Assembly (NCBI RefSeq): GCF_014654725.1
Contig: NZ_JACVZV010000017.1
Span: 1 to 54,430 of the forward strand
Reading direction: 5' to 3'
Source: Vulcanococcus sp. Clear-D1
Lineage (GTDB): Bacteria; Cyanobacteriota; Cyanobacteriia; PCC-6307; Cyanobiaceae
DNA length: 54,430 nucleotides
In this document: positions 44,993 to 53,142 of the stretch, piece after piece
Layout of the letters: each line of letters starts with the position of its first letter
How positions within the stretch are numbered: the first letter of the stretch is position 1
Notes under the pieces: model-generated
Told to the model about the DNA's origin: nothing
The model's database searches: none
What the model saw: the letters and a program-made list of their open reading frames with translations, nothing else
Position numbers and translations under genes: made by a program

Positions 44993-46044
44993 TTATGAGT
45001 TGAGGCTAACCACTGTGTTGGTCCGGCATGCTTCGACGACTGCCTGTGCAATCCTCAATGCTTCGACGGCACTCTTCACGTCAGCAACTTTAGACGACTG
45101 ACCGCTGGCGACACATCCCAGAAAATCTGCCAGTTGCTCACGCAGAGCACCAAACACACGTCCGTTGATGGATGGCCACAAGCTGAGATCTGGGCTCTGA
45201 AGCTGCTGATTCGTCCAAACTTGAAGTGGGGACTGCAACCCGTTGATTCGAGCACTTCGTTGTGTCCCAACAACGGCAAGTTCAGCATCAATGCAACCAG
45301 ACCAATGGTCACTTATCACATTGACAGGGGAGTGATCCGGGACATACCAGCTGCTCTCCAGTTGCGCCACACATCCATTGGCGAGCTTGAGCATCGCAAG
45401 ACAACCGTTAGGAGAAAGATGGCTGCCCTGGCGATAATCCATAGCCATGACTGAAATCACCTGACTCCCGCTAAACCAAAGCAACAAGTCAATGTCATGA
45501 ATCAGGGTACGGTGGACGGTATGAATTCGGTCAGCTATACCCTGGAACGACCGACGGCTGCAATTACGTTGACCACGAAATGACACCAGGTCTCCAAATA
45601 GACCGGCTTCAATTTGGCTGTACAGCCAACGGTGAGAAGCTTCATAACGAAGAATCATGCCCACTTGCAGGAGCACACCATGACTCACTGCCAACTGTTG
45701 CAGTTCACGCCCTTCTTCCCACGTGGACGCCAAGGGCTTCTCCACAAATAAATGCCTGCCGCGCTCCAGGGCAGCCATGGCTTGGGAGACATGTTGTTCA
45801 TCTGGCGTGGCCAGAATGATGGCATCCAGACTGTCGTCATCAATCAGTGCCAATGCATCTCGATAACACGACTCGATGCCGTGGCATGTGGCGATGCGAT
45901 CCAGCAGCTCACGATCTGGATCCGCCACTGCGGCTAACTCAACACCGGGAAGTCGGCCAACACCGCTGCGTGAAGTTGGCCGAACTTGCCAACACCGGCC
46001 AGTCCCACTCGAAGTGATTCAGTTTTGGTTGAAGACGTATTCAT
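44993..46044 (-). pseudogene. Gfo/Idh/MocA oxidoreductase with a one-base frameshift
   Basis: A sugar/inositol-type NAD(P)-dependent dehydrogenase of 350 residues if one base is restored. From ATG at 46044 the frame gives the Rossmann motif GLAGVGKFGQLHAAVLADFP, then hits TAG. Adding one G in the run at about 45946-45949 joins it to GVELAAVADPDRELLDR and the rest, including EKPLAS near residue 105. As given, only the part from 45928 leftward is open, lacking the coenzyme-binding start. Either a mutation or a sequencing error; same kind as in the MFS gene. Confidence 0.8.
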
Positions 46045-46230
46045 ACAAGGGTCGAACGAACAGGCATCACAGACTGACCCAACTGCTCGACGGACGGTAG
46101 TTCACCAGATAGCTGGAGCTGCTGTCGCCCCCGAACAGAATGTGCAATTCTCCATCAGCAGGCCGTGAACCAAGGCTGATGCGGGCGGCCCGCCCTCCAA
46201 CTCTCTATGCCCGAGGAGGTGAGCGCGGAA

Positions 46231-46965
46231 TCACTGCATTCTCAAACCAAATAGCATCACAGAGCCCATGCCAGCCATCAGCAGATTCTCAGCAAAACTC
46301 ACCACACCGAGTGGGGTTTTGGAATTGCCGCCCACACAAGCGCAGTTCAGCGCCAGGTGATCGATGAACACCGCCTTGCCCACAGACACCATGCCCATGA
46401 CGCCGAGCAGCAGGGCAACACCTCCCACCAGCTGCGACGCGGCGGCCACCTGTGGTTGGACCAAGATGCCCAGCCCGACAAGCAGCTCGATGCCGGGATA
46501 CAACAGACCCCAGGCACCCCAGCGCTGGCTAAGCAAGTCGTATTTGCGGAAGCTGGCAGCGAATGCATCCACATCCATCAGCTTGAGCATGGCGAGCAGG
46601 CAGATGGCGATTCCCATGAAGCCACCAACACCTACCTCCAGAGTCAGCGCCATCAGCGCGGCCGTGAGAAACACGGCTACCACAGGCCCATACGACACAT
46701 CGGCAGACTCAGGCTTCACCCCAAGCCGGAACGCTAGATCGCTATAGCCGCCAATCCGCTCATCCCCAGCAAACACCTGTGGAGTGGTGGCTACGCCATG
46801 GTCGGCCTTGAAAGCTTCCACGGCTTGCTCGCTGGTGAGACGGTGGTCTTCGTAGGGGATCTGGCGCTCCTGCAACAGCCGTACAGCACGTAAACCCCAT
46901 GGACATGGGTGATCCGGTAGATCCATGCGGTAAAGGCGGACGCCTTTAAGAATCGGAGCAGCCAT
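46231..46965 (-). CDS. Glutaredoxin-MauE/DoxX fusion protein
   Basis: A 244-residue fusion. Residues 1-80 are a glutaredoxin-like domain with a single active-site cysteine in HPCPWGLRA and TTPQVFAGDERIGGYSDL, the glutathione-binding loop. Four membrane helices of the MauE/DoxX type follow, ending in LNCACVGG, a possible redox cysteine pair. MauE-type proteins help form disulfides or supply reducing power to periplasmic enzymes. The start is the ATG that begins the glutaredoxin fold; the open frame upstream has no homology. Confidence 0.85.
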   Translation of the reverse strand: MAAPILKGVRLYRMDLPDHPCPWGLRAVRLLQERQIPYEDHRLTSEQAVEAFKADHGVATTPQVFAGDERIGGYSDLAFRLGVKPESADVSYGPVVAVFLTAALMALTLEVGVGGFMGIAICLLAMLKLMDVDAFAASFRKYDLLSQRWGAWGLLYPGIELLVGLGILVQPQVAAASQLVGGVALLLGVMGMVSVGKAVFIDHLALNCACVGGNSKTPLGVVSFAENLLMAGMGSVMLFGLRMQ

Positions 46966-47278
46966 GAAGAACACCGAAGCGGACGATGGGTTCAGTGTGC
47001 CGAGTCCAATCAACTGGAGGCTCACGCAGAGGGAGTGGTGTAATGCCGCGGAGCCCCACGCGTAGCTGGGGTTGTGCGCAGGTAAGGCAGCCCACTTTGC
47101 GAGTGGCGTCGCTCGCGGATGTGAGCACAACCGGGAAGGTGATCCCTGGGCTGAAACACAAAGACATAAAGCTGCTGTTTCGACATCGCGGGTGCACTCA
47201 TTCAACAGGCCGTAACCGCAGCAAGCATTAATTCTTTCTGTGCCTACAAGCTCTGTGCTGAAGCATAGATATCGTGCA
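46966..47278. other. 313-bp intergenic region
   Basis: Between the divergent glutaredoxin-MauE gene and the unknown gene at 47279. It contains a possible stem CCCCA-TGGGG at about 47054-47071 and a GCGAG-CTCGC stem near 47100-47116, but no T-run, tRNA or ORF that I trust. It must hold the promoters of both flanking genes. Confidence 0.45.
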
Positions 47279-47755
47279 ATGAGAAACGCCATCATGAACA
47301 TGTCCGCCAAGCCCTGGTCAAAAGCTCAAGCCGCTAACAACAAGAAATTCAAGGCAAAGCTTGACAGGCTGACCAACTACTTAGTGGAGGGCGATTGGCA
47401 TAGCAGTTACAACTCCGCAACCTATGCCGACGGCGATACTGTTACAAGCTTTTTCAAAGGCAAAGACATCCTGCCATTGGAGACGCTTAGCTTCTCCCTC
47501 CTCCAAGATGGCTCCGTCGAGTTGCGACGCCAGTATGTGGATGGAGACGGCAGCATCGATACCGAAAACTACGTTGTTGGTATCCAGCCTTTTCAGAACT
47601 CTTTTTATGTTCTCGGTCTTGACGACAACGATGTTGGATTTGGGCATATTAGCAGGCGATCCGGAGTCATAAACCTAACCATCACTGAGCAAGCCGAAGC
47701 TAGCGACGAAGGGTTCATTGGGGTCACTCAGTACACGAATCTTTCGGGCTTCTAG
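47279..47755 (+). CDS. Unrecognised small soluble protein
   Basis: I do not recognise this 158-residue protein. It begins with a basic helical segment (AKPWSKAQAANNKKFKAK), then a beta-rich acidic part with repeated aspartate-glycine turns (YADGDTV, YVDGDGSID, LDDNDVGFGH), which could bind calcium but lacks a full EF-hand. No signal peptide. Base composition is lower in G+C than in the core genes, suggesting transfer. The frame is open from a GTG at 47240; the ATG at 47279 was chosen. Confidence 0.6.
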   Translation: MRNAIMNMSAKPWSKAQAANNKKFKAKLDRLTNYLVEGDWHSSYNSATYADGDTVTSFFKGKDILPLETLSFSLLQDGSVELRRQYVDGDGSIDTENYVVGIQPFQNSFYVLGLDDNDVGFGHISRRSGVINLTITEQAEASDEGFIGVTQYTNLSGF

Positions 47756-47945
47756 GATTCAGTGCAATCTTGGATTTTGAATCAGATATTGAACTGATCT
47801 GTCGGCAGACTCCATTTGCAAGAAGTTGCCATGTCCATCGCGTAAGAATTCGCGGCGACTGCTACCCAGATCTCCAGTCAAACCAAGCAGTGGTCAGGTA
47901 CGACTCTGTGATGAATCAAAGAACACGCTTGTATCCCAAACACCC

Positions 47946-48284
47946 ATGACTAATACACAGGCCTGGTTGACACTACTCCTCGCCATTACAGCAGAAGTGA
48001 CAGGCACTGCGCTGCTGAAGCTTTCAGATGGGTTGTCGCGCCCCGGGCCAACGGCCCTTCTACTGGCAGCCTATGCCTGCGCCATCGCGCTGGTCGCTCG
48101 GGTGGTCACCGTGATCCCACTTGGAATCACCTACGCGCTATGGAGTGGAATCGGCACGCTTGCCGTTGTGGCGATTGGCACGCTGGCTTATCGACAAGTC
48201 TTAAACATGAACCAACTGATCGGCGTAGCGCTCATTGTCGTAGGCGTTGTTATCGTAAACCTAGGGGGCGAGCATCTGAACTGA
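47946..48284 (+). CDS. Small multidrug resistance (SMR) transporter
   Basis: A 112-residue, four-helix protein of the SMR family, which exports cationic drugs or guanidinium in exchange for protons as a dual-topology dimer. The essential membrane glutamate is Glu17 in ITAEVTGTALLK, and the central PLGITYALWSGIGT and VVGVVIVNLGG motifs are intact. The ATG at 47946 is preferred over the longer frame upstream. It is convergent with the cupin gene four bases away, so the two share little termination space. Confidence 0.94.
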   Translation: MTNTQAWLTLLLAITAEVTGTALLKLSDGLSRPGPTALLLAAYACAIALVARVVTVIPLGITYALWSGIGTLAVVAIGTLAYRQVLNMNQLIGVALIVVGVVIVNLGGEHLN

Positions 48285-48288
48285 ACAC

Positions 48289-48738
48289 TCAAGCCTGCCT
48301 CAGGCTGCCATAGTCAACACCATCGAACACAAAATAGTCTGCATCCATATGCCCGGCTGGAGAGACGTTTAGAAAGGCCAGATCAGCAACACCATCGTTG
48401 AGTAAGCAATGAACCTGACCGGGCTTAACTCCATAGGAATCACCAGCCTTAAGACGCTGATGCCGCCAGCCCTCAGCGCAGATCAGCCCATCCGCGAGGT
48501 CAGCCGTGTGAAGTAGCCCCTGCCCCTCAAGAACCACAAAGAAGTCAAATCCGTTCTTGTGATAATGAGGAAGCTGCAACCCATTCTGGCCGCCAGCAAT
48601 GACGACCAGGTTCATTCGGGTATCCAGATGGGATTGAATCGTCTTGAAAGACACCTCGGCATGAATCTCCACGGTGTCTCGTTGAAAACCCTGCCTAGCC
48701 TTGATCTCGTGCTCGATGTTGAGGATCTTCACATCCAT
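48289..48738 (-). CDS. Cupin-domain protein
   Basis: A 149-residue single-domain cupin. The first metal motif appears as LQLPHYHKNGFDFFVVLEGQG and the second as VKPGQVHCLLND. It could be a dioxygenase, an isomerase or a sensor; no substrate is visible. The ATG at 48738 follows an AAGG-type ribosome site; a start 11 codons upstream (48771) is open but less likely. No signal peptide, unlike the cupin at 42114. Confidence 0.82.
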   Translation of the reverse strand: MDVKILNIEHEIKARQGFQRDTVEIHAEVSFKTIQSHLDTRMNLVVIAGGQNGLQLPHYHKNGFDFFVVLEGQGLLHTADLADGLICAEGWRHQRLKAGDSYGVKPGQVHCLLNDGVADLAFLNVSPAGHMDADYFVFDGVDYGSLRQA

Positions 48739-48816
48739 AACGCACCTTGCAAGCTGTAAATAGTGGTTCACGCCCTAGCATAGGTAAAGACAAGAGCACG
48801 GCAGGTCATTGATCCG

Positions 48817-49722
48817 ATGCAAATGCATGAGCAGTGGGTCGAGGTGGGTGGCTACAAGGTTTGGAGCAAACGGATTGGGCAAGCGAGTGCATCCGGTCGA
48901 TGGCCTGTTGTGTTGCTCCATGGAGGGCCAGGCGTTCCGAGTGATTATCTGGAACCCCTCGAGCGCCTGGCAGAGAGTGGGCGTGAAGTGATTCTGTACG
49001 ACCAACTTGGCTGTGGTCGATCTGATCATCCAGATGATCCCGCTCTGCTGCAAGTGAATCGTTTTGTGGAGGAGCTAGCCTCACTGCGCAAGGCGCTGAG
49101 CCTGGAAACGATTCACCTCTATGGCCAATCCTGGGGCGGAATGCTGGCACTGGAGGTGGCGTTATCAGATGCTCAGGGCGTGAACAGCCTGATCCTGTCC
49201 AACGCTCCGAGCAGCATGCCGCTATGGGTCGAAGAAACAGCCCGTCTACGCCAGGAGTTACCGGTGGAGGTGCGCATACGTCTGGATCAACACGAGAACG
49301 CCAACACAACCGACAGCGAGGAATACCAAGAAGCCATGATGGTGTTCTATCGACGTCATGTCTGCCGCCTGGATCAATGGCCAGACTGCCTGATGCGCTC
49401 CTTCAGCTCCATGGAAGCTGATCCAAGGGTGTATCGCGCCATGTGCGGCAAGAGTGAATTCAATGTGACAGGCTCGCTGCGAGACTGGGATCGATCTGAT
49501 CGCTTACATCTGATCCAGCAGCCAACGCTGGTGATCAGCGGGCAATACGATGAAGCCACTCCCAAAGTGGCTGGCGCCCTGCATCAGGGGATTGCCCACT
49601 CAGAATGGGAGCTCATGGCAGATTGCTCGCATCTCTGCCATCTCGAGCAAACTGAGCGCTATCTCGAGCGAGTGAACACCTTTCTGGACAAGGTTGAATC
49701 AAACCAGCCAGCACCCTGTTGA
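48817..49722 (+). CDS. Proline iminopeptidase-like alpha/beta hydrolase
   Basis: A 301-residue hydrolase that removes N-terminal proline or related groups. It has the family motif LLHGGPGVPSDYL near residue 33, the nucleophile elbow GQSWGG (Ser near residue 105), an aspartate in ISGQYDEATP and the catalytic histidine in ADCSHLCHLEQ. All triad parts are present, so activity is expected. It is alone, between the divergent cupin gene and the CorA gene. Confidence 0.92.
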   Translation: MQMHEQWVEVGGYKVWSKRIGQASASGRWPVVLLHGGPGVPSDYLEPLERLAESGREVILYDQLGCGRSDHPDDPALLQVNRFVEELASLRKALSLETIHLYGQSWGGMLALEVALSDAQGVNSLILSNAPSSMPLWVEETARLRQELPVEVRIRLDQHENANTTDSEEYQEAMMVFYRRHVCRLDQWPDCLMRSFSSMEADPRVYRAMCGKSEFNVTGSLRDWDRSDRLHLIQQPTLVISGQYDEATPKVAGALHQGIAHSEWELMADCSHLCHLEQTERYLERVNTFLDKVESNQPAPC

Positions 49723-49903
49723 AACATCCAGTGGTAGGCCCCTGGCAATTGGGAGCTCGGCTACCTCGATCGACGCTCAAAGAATCAATATGCACATCGA
49801 AGCCTGTCACTCGAGCCATGTAGTGGGTATGCATGGGGCGTGAGCTCAGTGGAAGCGATACCAGGCTGACCTTGAACAGCTCACTCCTCCGTGTCAACCA
49901 GCG

Positions 49904-51025
49904 TTGAGGCCGATCGTGCCCCAGTTTCGCCCCACACCTGGAAGCCTGACCTCAAGGCGCCTAGAAGAGCGACCTGGGTGCATTCCGAGTCGATTAGCCG
50001 TCTCGGGGGATATCGCCAACACACAGCTTTCGGCCGTGATCCTGGATCCGCAAGGGGCTCAGGAACGTCGGATACGACACGTGCAGGAGCTGGATCCACT
50101 CATTCAGTCAGGCCGACCACTATGGGTGCGCGTGAATGGCCTCGGGCAGCCACGGTTAATCAGAGAACTGTTTGAGTTGTGCAACATCCCCGGCATCTTT
50201 CTTGATCTCGTACTGGAGACGCCCCAGGCTCCACGGCTGGATTCTTTCGCCGATGTCGTTGCCCTCGTGATGCACCGGCTGCACTTCGAGAATAACAATC
50301 TGCGTCTCGCCAGTGATCAGGTGAGCATGCTGCTCATCAACGGGATCCTGATCACCATTGAGGAAGTTGAGACACCAGAAGGATTTAGCGCCCTGACGGA
50401 CTGGCTCGTGCATGAACACCCGAACACAGCAGACGAGGATCTGGATGATCTGCTGCATTACATGGTGGATACCTTGCTAGATGGTATTTTCCCGATGCTG
50501 GAGCAGGTCGCTAATCGCCTTGACAGCCTTGAGGAAGCCGCTCTCAGAGCACCCACTCCACGGGTGATCGGGAAAACCTATGCCTTGCGCGGAACCCTGC
50601 GCAGGATTCGCCAGCAATTATGGCCACTGAAACACCAGACGCTGCTCTTCCTCAGACAGAATCAGCCACTCATAGGCCCCAAAAGCTTAAATGGGTTCCA
50701 TGAAATCGCCCAGACTATTGAGCAGGTCTTTGAAAGCTGTGAATTACTACGACACCAATGCGACGCGGTGACAGCTGCTCACATGGCCAGCACAGGCAAT
50801 CGCATGAATCAAATCATGAAGACACTAACAATCATTTCAGCGATATTTGCGCCATTGACATTCATTGCAGGCATTTACGGAATGAATTTCAACGACATGC
50901 CGGAACTTCAATGGCACTACGGATATTTCGCCTGCTTGATTGTGATGACGCTCGTTGCTTCAGTGCAAAGCTGGTTCCTATGGAAGCGTGGGTGGTTCGA
51001 AGACTGGACGACGTCTCGGAGCTAA
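49904..51025 (+). CDS. CorA-like divalent cation transporter
   Basis: A 373-residue protein of the CorA/ZntB family: a long cytoplasmic alpha/beta domain, an extended stalk helix, then two C-terminal membrane helices with the pore signature YGMNFNDMPELQW. The GMN motif is intact, typical for Mg2+ or other divalent metal channels. The start is TTG at 49904; GTG at 49916 is the alternative. No regulator is next to it. Confidence 0.93.
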   Translation: MRPIVPQFRPTPGSLTSRRLEERPGCIPSRLAVSGDIANTQLSAVILDPQGAQERRIRHVQELDPLIQSGRPLWVRVNGLGQPRLIRELFELCNIPGIFLDLVLETPQAPRLDSFADVVALVMHRLHFENNNLRLASDQVSMLLINGILITIEEVETPEGFSALTDWLVHEHPNTADEDLDDLLHYMVDTLLDGIFPMLEQVANRLDSLEEAALRAPTPRVIGKTYALRGTLRRIRQQLWPLKHQTLLFLRQNQPLIGPKSLNGFHEIAQTIEQVFESCELLRHQCDAVTAAHMASTGNRMNQIMKTLTIISAIFAPLTFIAGIYGMNFNDMPELQWHYGYFACLIVMTLVASVQSWFLWKRGWFEDWTTSRS

Positions 51026-51051
51026 GCACACCTCACAATCACGAGCCACCC

Positions 51052-51432
51052 TTATTCAGGGCACGCAAGCTGCGCTTGGCCCTGAGCGTTCAACCTGGCA
51101 AGAGCTGCCGCGATCGCGTCCTCCAGCATCTCGCCACGCAACATTGCGACTGCCAATGAGGTGGCAATTTGGCCAGCCATGCCACGGACCGCAGCGGTAT
51201 TGAGCTCTGCGCTGGCACCATGGACTTGCAGGAGGGCGCGGGCCGTAAGTTCTCCGATGTCTTTCAGAAAATCCTGATGCGTCATCAGGACGTCGACCAC
51301 AACATTATCAATCTCAATGTGATCTTTCAGAGATTCTGGAAGTGTAGGCAGTTTGTGCACCACACGGTAGGGCCCTGGACACTCTTCAGGATTCTCGTAG
51401 AGCAACTCCAGGCTGGCCTCGTGAAGGCTCAT
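51052..51432 (-). CDS. Unrecognised helical protein
   Basis: I do not recognise this 126-residue acidic protein. It has a beta-like start (SLELLYENPEECPGPYRVVH) and a helical C-terminal half rich in alanine and leucine (LTARALLQVHGASAELNTAAVR, LEDAIAAALARLNAQG). No signal peptide or membrane segment. It is divergent from the type III PKS gene with 50 bp between and could be a partner or regulator of that operon, but nothing in the sequence proves it. Confidence 0.55.
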   Translation of the reverse strand: MSLHEASLELLYENPEECPGPYRVVHKLPTLPESLKDHIEIDNVVVDVLMTHQDFLKDIGELTARALLQVHGASAELNTAAVRGMAGQIATSLAVAMLRGEMLEDAIAAALARLNAQGQAQLACPE

Positions 51433-51441
51433 TGAACTGTA

Positions 51442-51451
51442 ACAGCGCTGT
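51442..51451. promoter_or_regulatory. Ten-base palindrome in a divergent region
   Basis: The perfect palindrome ACAGCGCTGT lies in the 50-bp space between the divergent unknown gene (start 51432) and the type III PKS gene (start 51483). Its place fits an operator for a dimeric regulator, but ten-base palindromes also arise by chance. Confidence 0.3.
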
Positions 51452-51482
51452 GCGATCGTAGAGCAGCTCAGATATCGCTGGC

Positions 51483-52631
51483 ATGCAAGACACTCAGGTG
51501 TTTATCCAGGGGATTGCCAGCGGTGCTCCAGCAGCGCGCTTGTCCCAGAAAGAGGCAGCTGCCTTCATGGCTCATCTCGACGGCCTGGAGAAAACCCATG
51601 ACCGCATCGAAACCATCTTTGAGCACACCCGGATTCAAGAGCGACATCTGGCCTACTCGCTGCTGGAACCTGGAGCAGCATCGTTTCTACGGAAGCACGG
51701 AACGCTAGAAACGCGCATGGCGATGTATGAGAGCCATGCCCTTCCACTGGCCGAACGGGTTAGCCAAGCAGCCTTAGAGAATGCAGGCTGCACAACGGAC
51801 GAGATTGATCTGGTTGTGTTTGTATCCAGCACGGGTTTCCTGGCCCCGGGCATTGATGCTCACTTAATCAAACAGCTAGGGCTGAAGCTTGATACGGCAC
51901 GACATCCTGTGCTGTTCATGGGATGTGCTGCCGCACTGGTTGGCCTGCGGATCGCCAGTGATCACGTGAAGGCCCATCCTGGCCACGGAGCTTTAGTGGT
52001 ATGCCTCGAGCTGAGCTCGCTGAATGCCTCATTGGAGGATGATCTCAATGATGTCATTATCCACAGCATATTCGGTGATGGTTGTGCGGCGGTCGTGTTG
52101 AGATCCGTCAACGAACCCAGTAGTATTCCAAGTGGACGAGCCATTCTCCGAGAACAGAGAAGTGTGCTCACACCAGGAACAGAGGATGGCATTGTGCTCG
52201 GCCTCCGAGACAACGGCATTACCTGCACACTCTCTAGGCACCTACCTGAAATGATCAGTACGGCCCTTCCAGACATCACCGATCAACATCTAGCAAAAGC
52301 CAATCTGGAGCGGAGCGATATTGCGATCTGGGCAGTGCATCCTGGTGGCACGCGAATCCTGAACTCAGTACAGGAGTGCTTATCCCTATCTGAAGCCCAG
52401 CTCAAGCACTCGTGGGACGTGCTTTCGGAGTACGGCAACATGCTGAGCTGCGCCGTCTTGTTCGTTCTTGAGCGCCATCTTTATGCATGCCGCCACAACA
52501 ACAGCCATGACACTATTGAGCTAACAGAGCACACTGACAAGCTGAAAGCCAGCCGAGGAAAAAATGGACTGGCATTTTCGTTCTCACCTGGCATTGGCGT
52601 GGAGATGCTGCATTTTGAAATCAGCGCCTGA
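51483..52631 (+). CDS. Type III polyketide synthase
   Basis: A chalcone/stilbene-synthase-type enzyme of 382 residues that extends acyl-CoA starters with malonyl-CoA and cyclises the product on one active site. The catalytic triad is intact: Cys148 in FMGCAAALVGL, His286 in AVHPGGTRIL, and Asn319 in SEYGNMLSCAV. The motif after Asn is NMLSC rather than the common NMSSA. Bacterial relatives make alkylresorcinols, alkylpyrones or phloroglucinols; alkylresorcinols are known from Cyanobium. It leads a co-directional group with a membrane protein and a KAS-like gene. Confidence 0.94.
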   Translation: MQDTQVFIQGIASGAPAARLSQKEAAAFMAHLDGLEKTHDRIETIFEHTRIQERHLAYSLLEPGAASFLRKHGTLETRMAMYESHALPLAERVSQAALENAGCTTDEIDLVVFVSSTGFLAPGIDAHLIKQLGLKLDTARHPVLFMGCAAALVGLRIASDHVKAHPGHGALVVCLELSSLNASLEDDLNDVIIHSIFGDGCAAVVLRSVNEPSSIPSGRAILREQRSVLTPGTEDGIVLGLRDNGITCTLSRHLPEMISTALPDITDQHLAKANLERSDIAIWAVHPGGTRILNSVQECLSLSEAQLKHSWDVLSEYGNMLSCAVLFVLERHLYACRHNNSHDTIELTEHTDKLKASRGKNGLAFSFSPGIGVEMLHFEISA

Positions 52632-52647
52632 AGCTCATTTAGAGACT

Positions 52648-53142
52648 GTGCAGACGCGTGAGCCTGGTGTCAGGCTCACGCGATGGCCCGCAGCCACCGC
52701 TTACCTGAGCGGCGTGGTGGTTGTGAATGTGGGCTTCAGTCACCATCCTGAATTGGACTGGCTGTGGTCGGTGCTGGTGGGGGGAGTGCTTGCACTGCGG
52801 GATGGAGCTCAGCGCAGCTGGGGCCATGCGGTGTTGCTCTGGATGATGGCTGGAGCTGGGCTCTCCTTCTGGCTCGGGAACCCAGCTGTGGCCCTTGCCA
52901 GCGTGTGCGCCTTCCTGATCAGCGAATCGGTGGACTGGCTTGTATACACCACCACCCAGCGCCCCTTCGCCGAGCGCGTGTGGCGCTCAGTCCTACTCAG
53001 CTCACCGGTTGATACCGCTGTATTTCTACATCTGGCTCACCTCTGGAGCTGGGATCTGTTTGCCATCGGTAGCGGCAGCAAGATCCTGGCTGGCGCCCTG
53101 ATCAGTCTGTCGTTACGGAAGCAATCGCTGTCTCAACAATGA
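52648..53142 (+). CDS. VUT-like membrane protein in the PKS operon
   Basis: A membrane protein of about 164 residues with five to six helices and the family pattern ISESVDWLVYTTTQRPF followed by SVLLSSPVDTAVFLHL, matching VUT/YhhQ-type proteins proposed to import queuosine precursors or vitamins. The role next to a polyketide synthase is unclear. Start codon: GTG at 52648 is used; TTG at 52615 would overlap the PKS gene. A perfect hairpin lies in the first codons. Its last four bases overlap the KAS gene. Confidence 0.72.
   Translation: MQTREPGVRLTRWPAATAYLSGVVVVNVGFSHHPELDWLWSVLVGGVLALRDGAQRSWGHAVLLWMMAGAGLSFWLGNPAVALASVCAFLISESVDWLVYTTTQRPFAERVWRSVLLSSPVDTAVFLHLAHLWSWDLFAIGSGSKILAGALISLSLRKQSLSQQ
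52655..52682 (+). repeat. Perfect 12-bp inverted repeat (hairpin) after the PKS gene
   Basis: Arms CGCGTGAGCCTG (52655-52666) and CAGGCTCACGCG (52671-52682) pair completely around the loop GTGT, 24 bp after the type III PKS stop. There is no T-run, so it is not a classic terminator; it overlaps the first codons of the VUT-like gene and may limit its translation, stabilise the PKS message, or bind a protein. Confidence 0.85.

Noticed and set aside
46151-46200. CATCAGC/GCTGATG and GGGCGG/CCGCCC inverted repeats near the MauE gene end
   Set aside because: Short arms, long or tiny loops and no T-run; not enough for a terminator or RNA call.
48293-48307. AGCCTG-CCT-CAGGCT hairpin between the SMR and cupin genes
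   Set aside because: Only six pairs, inside the cupin coding end, without a T-run; could be chance.
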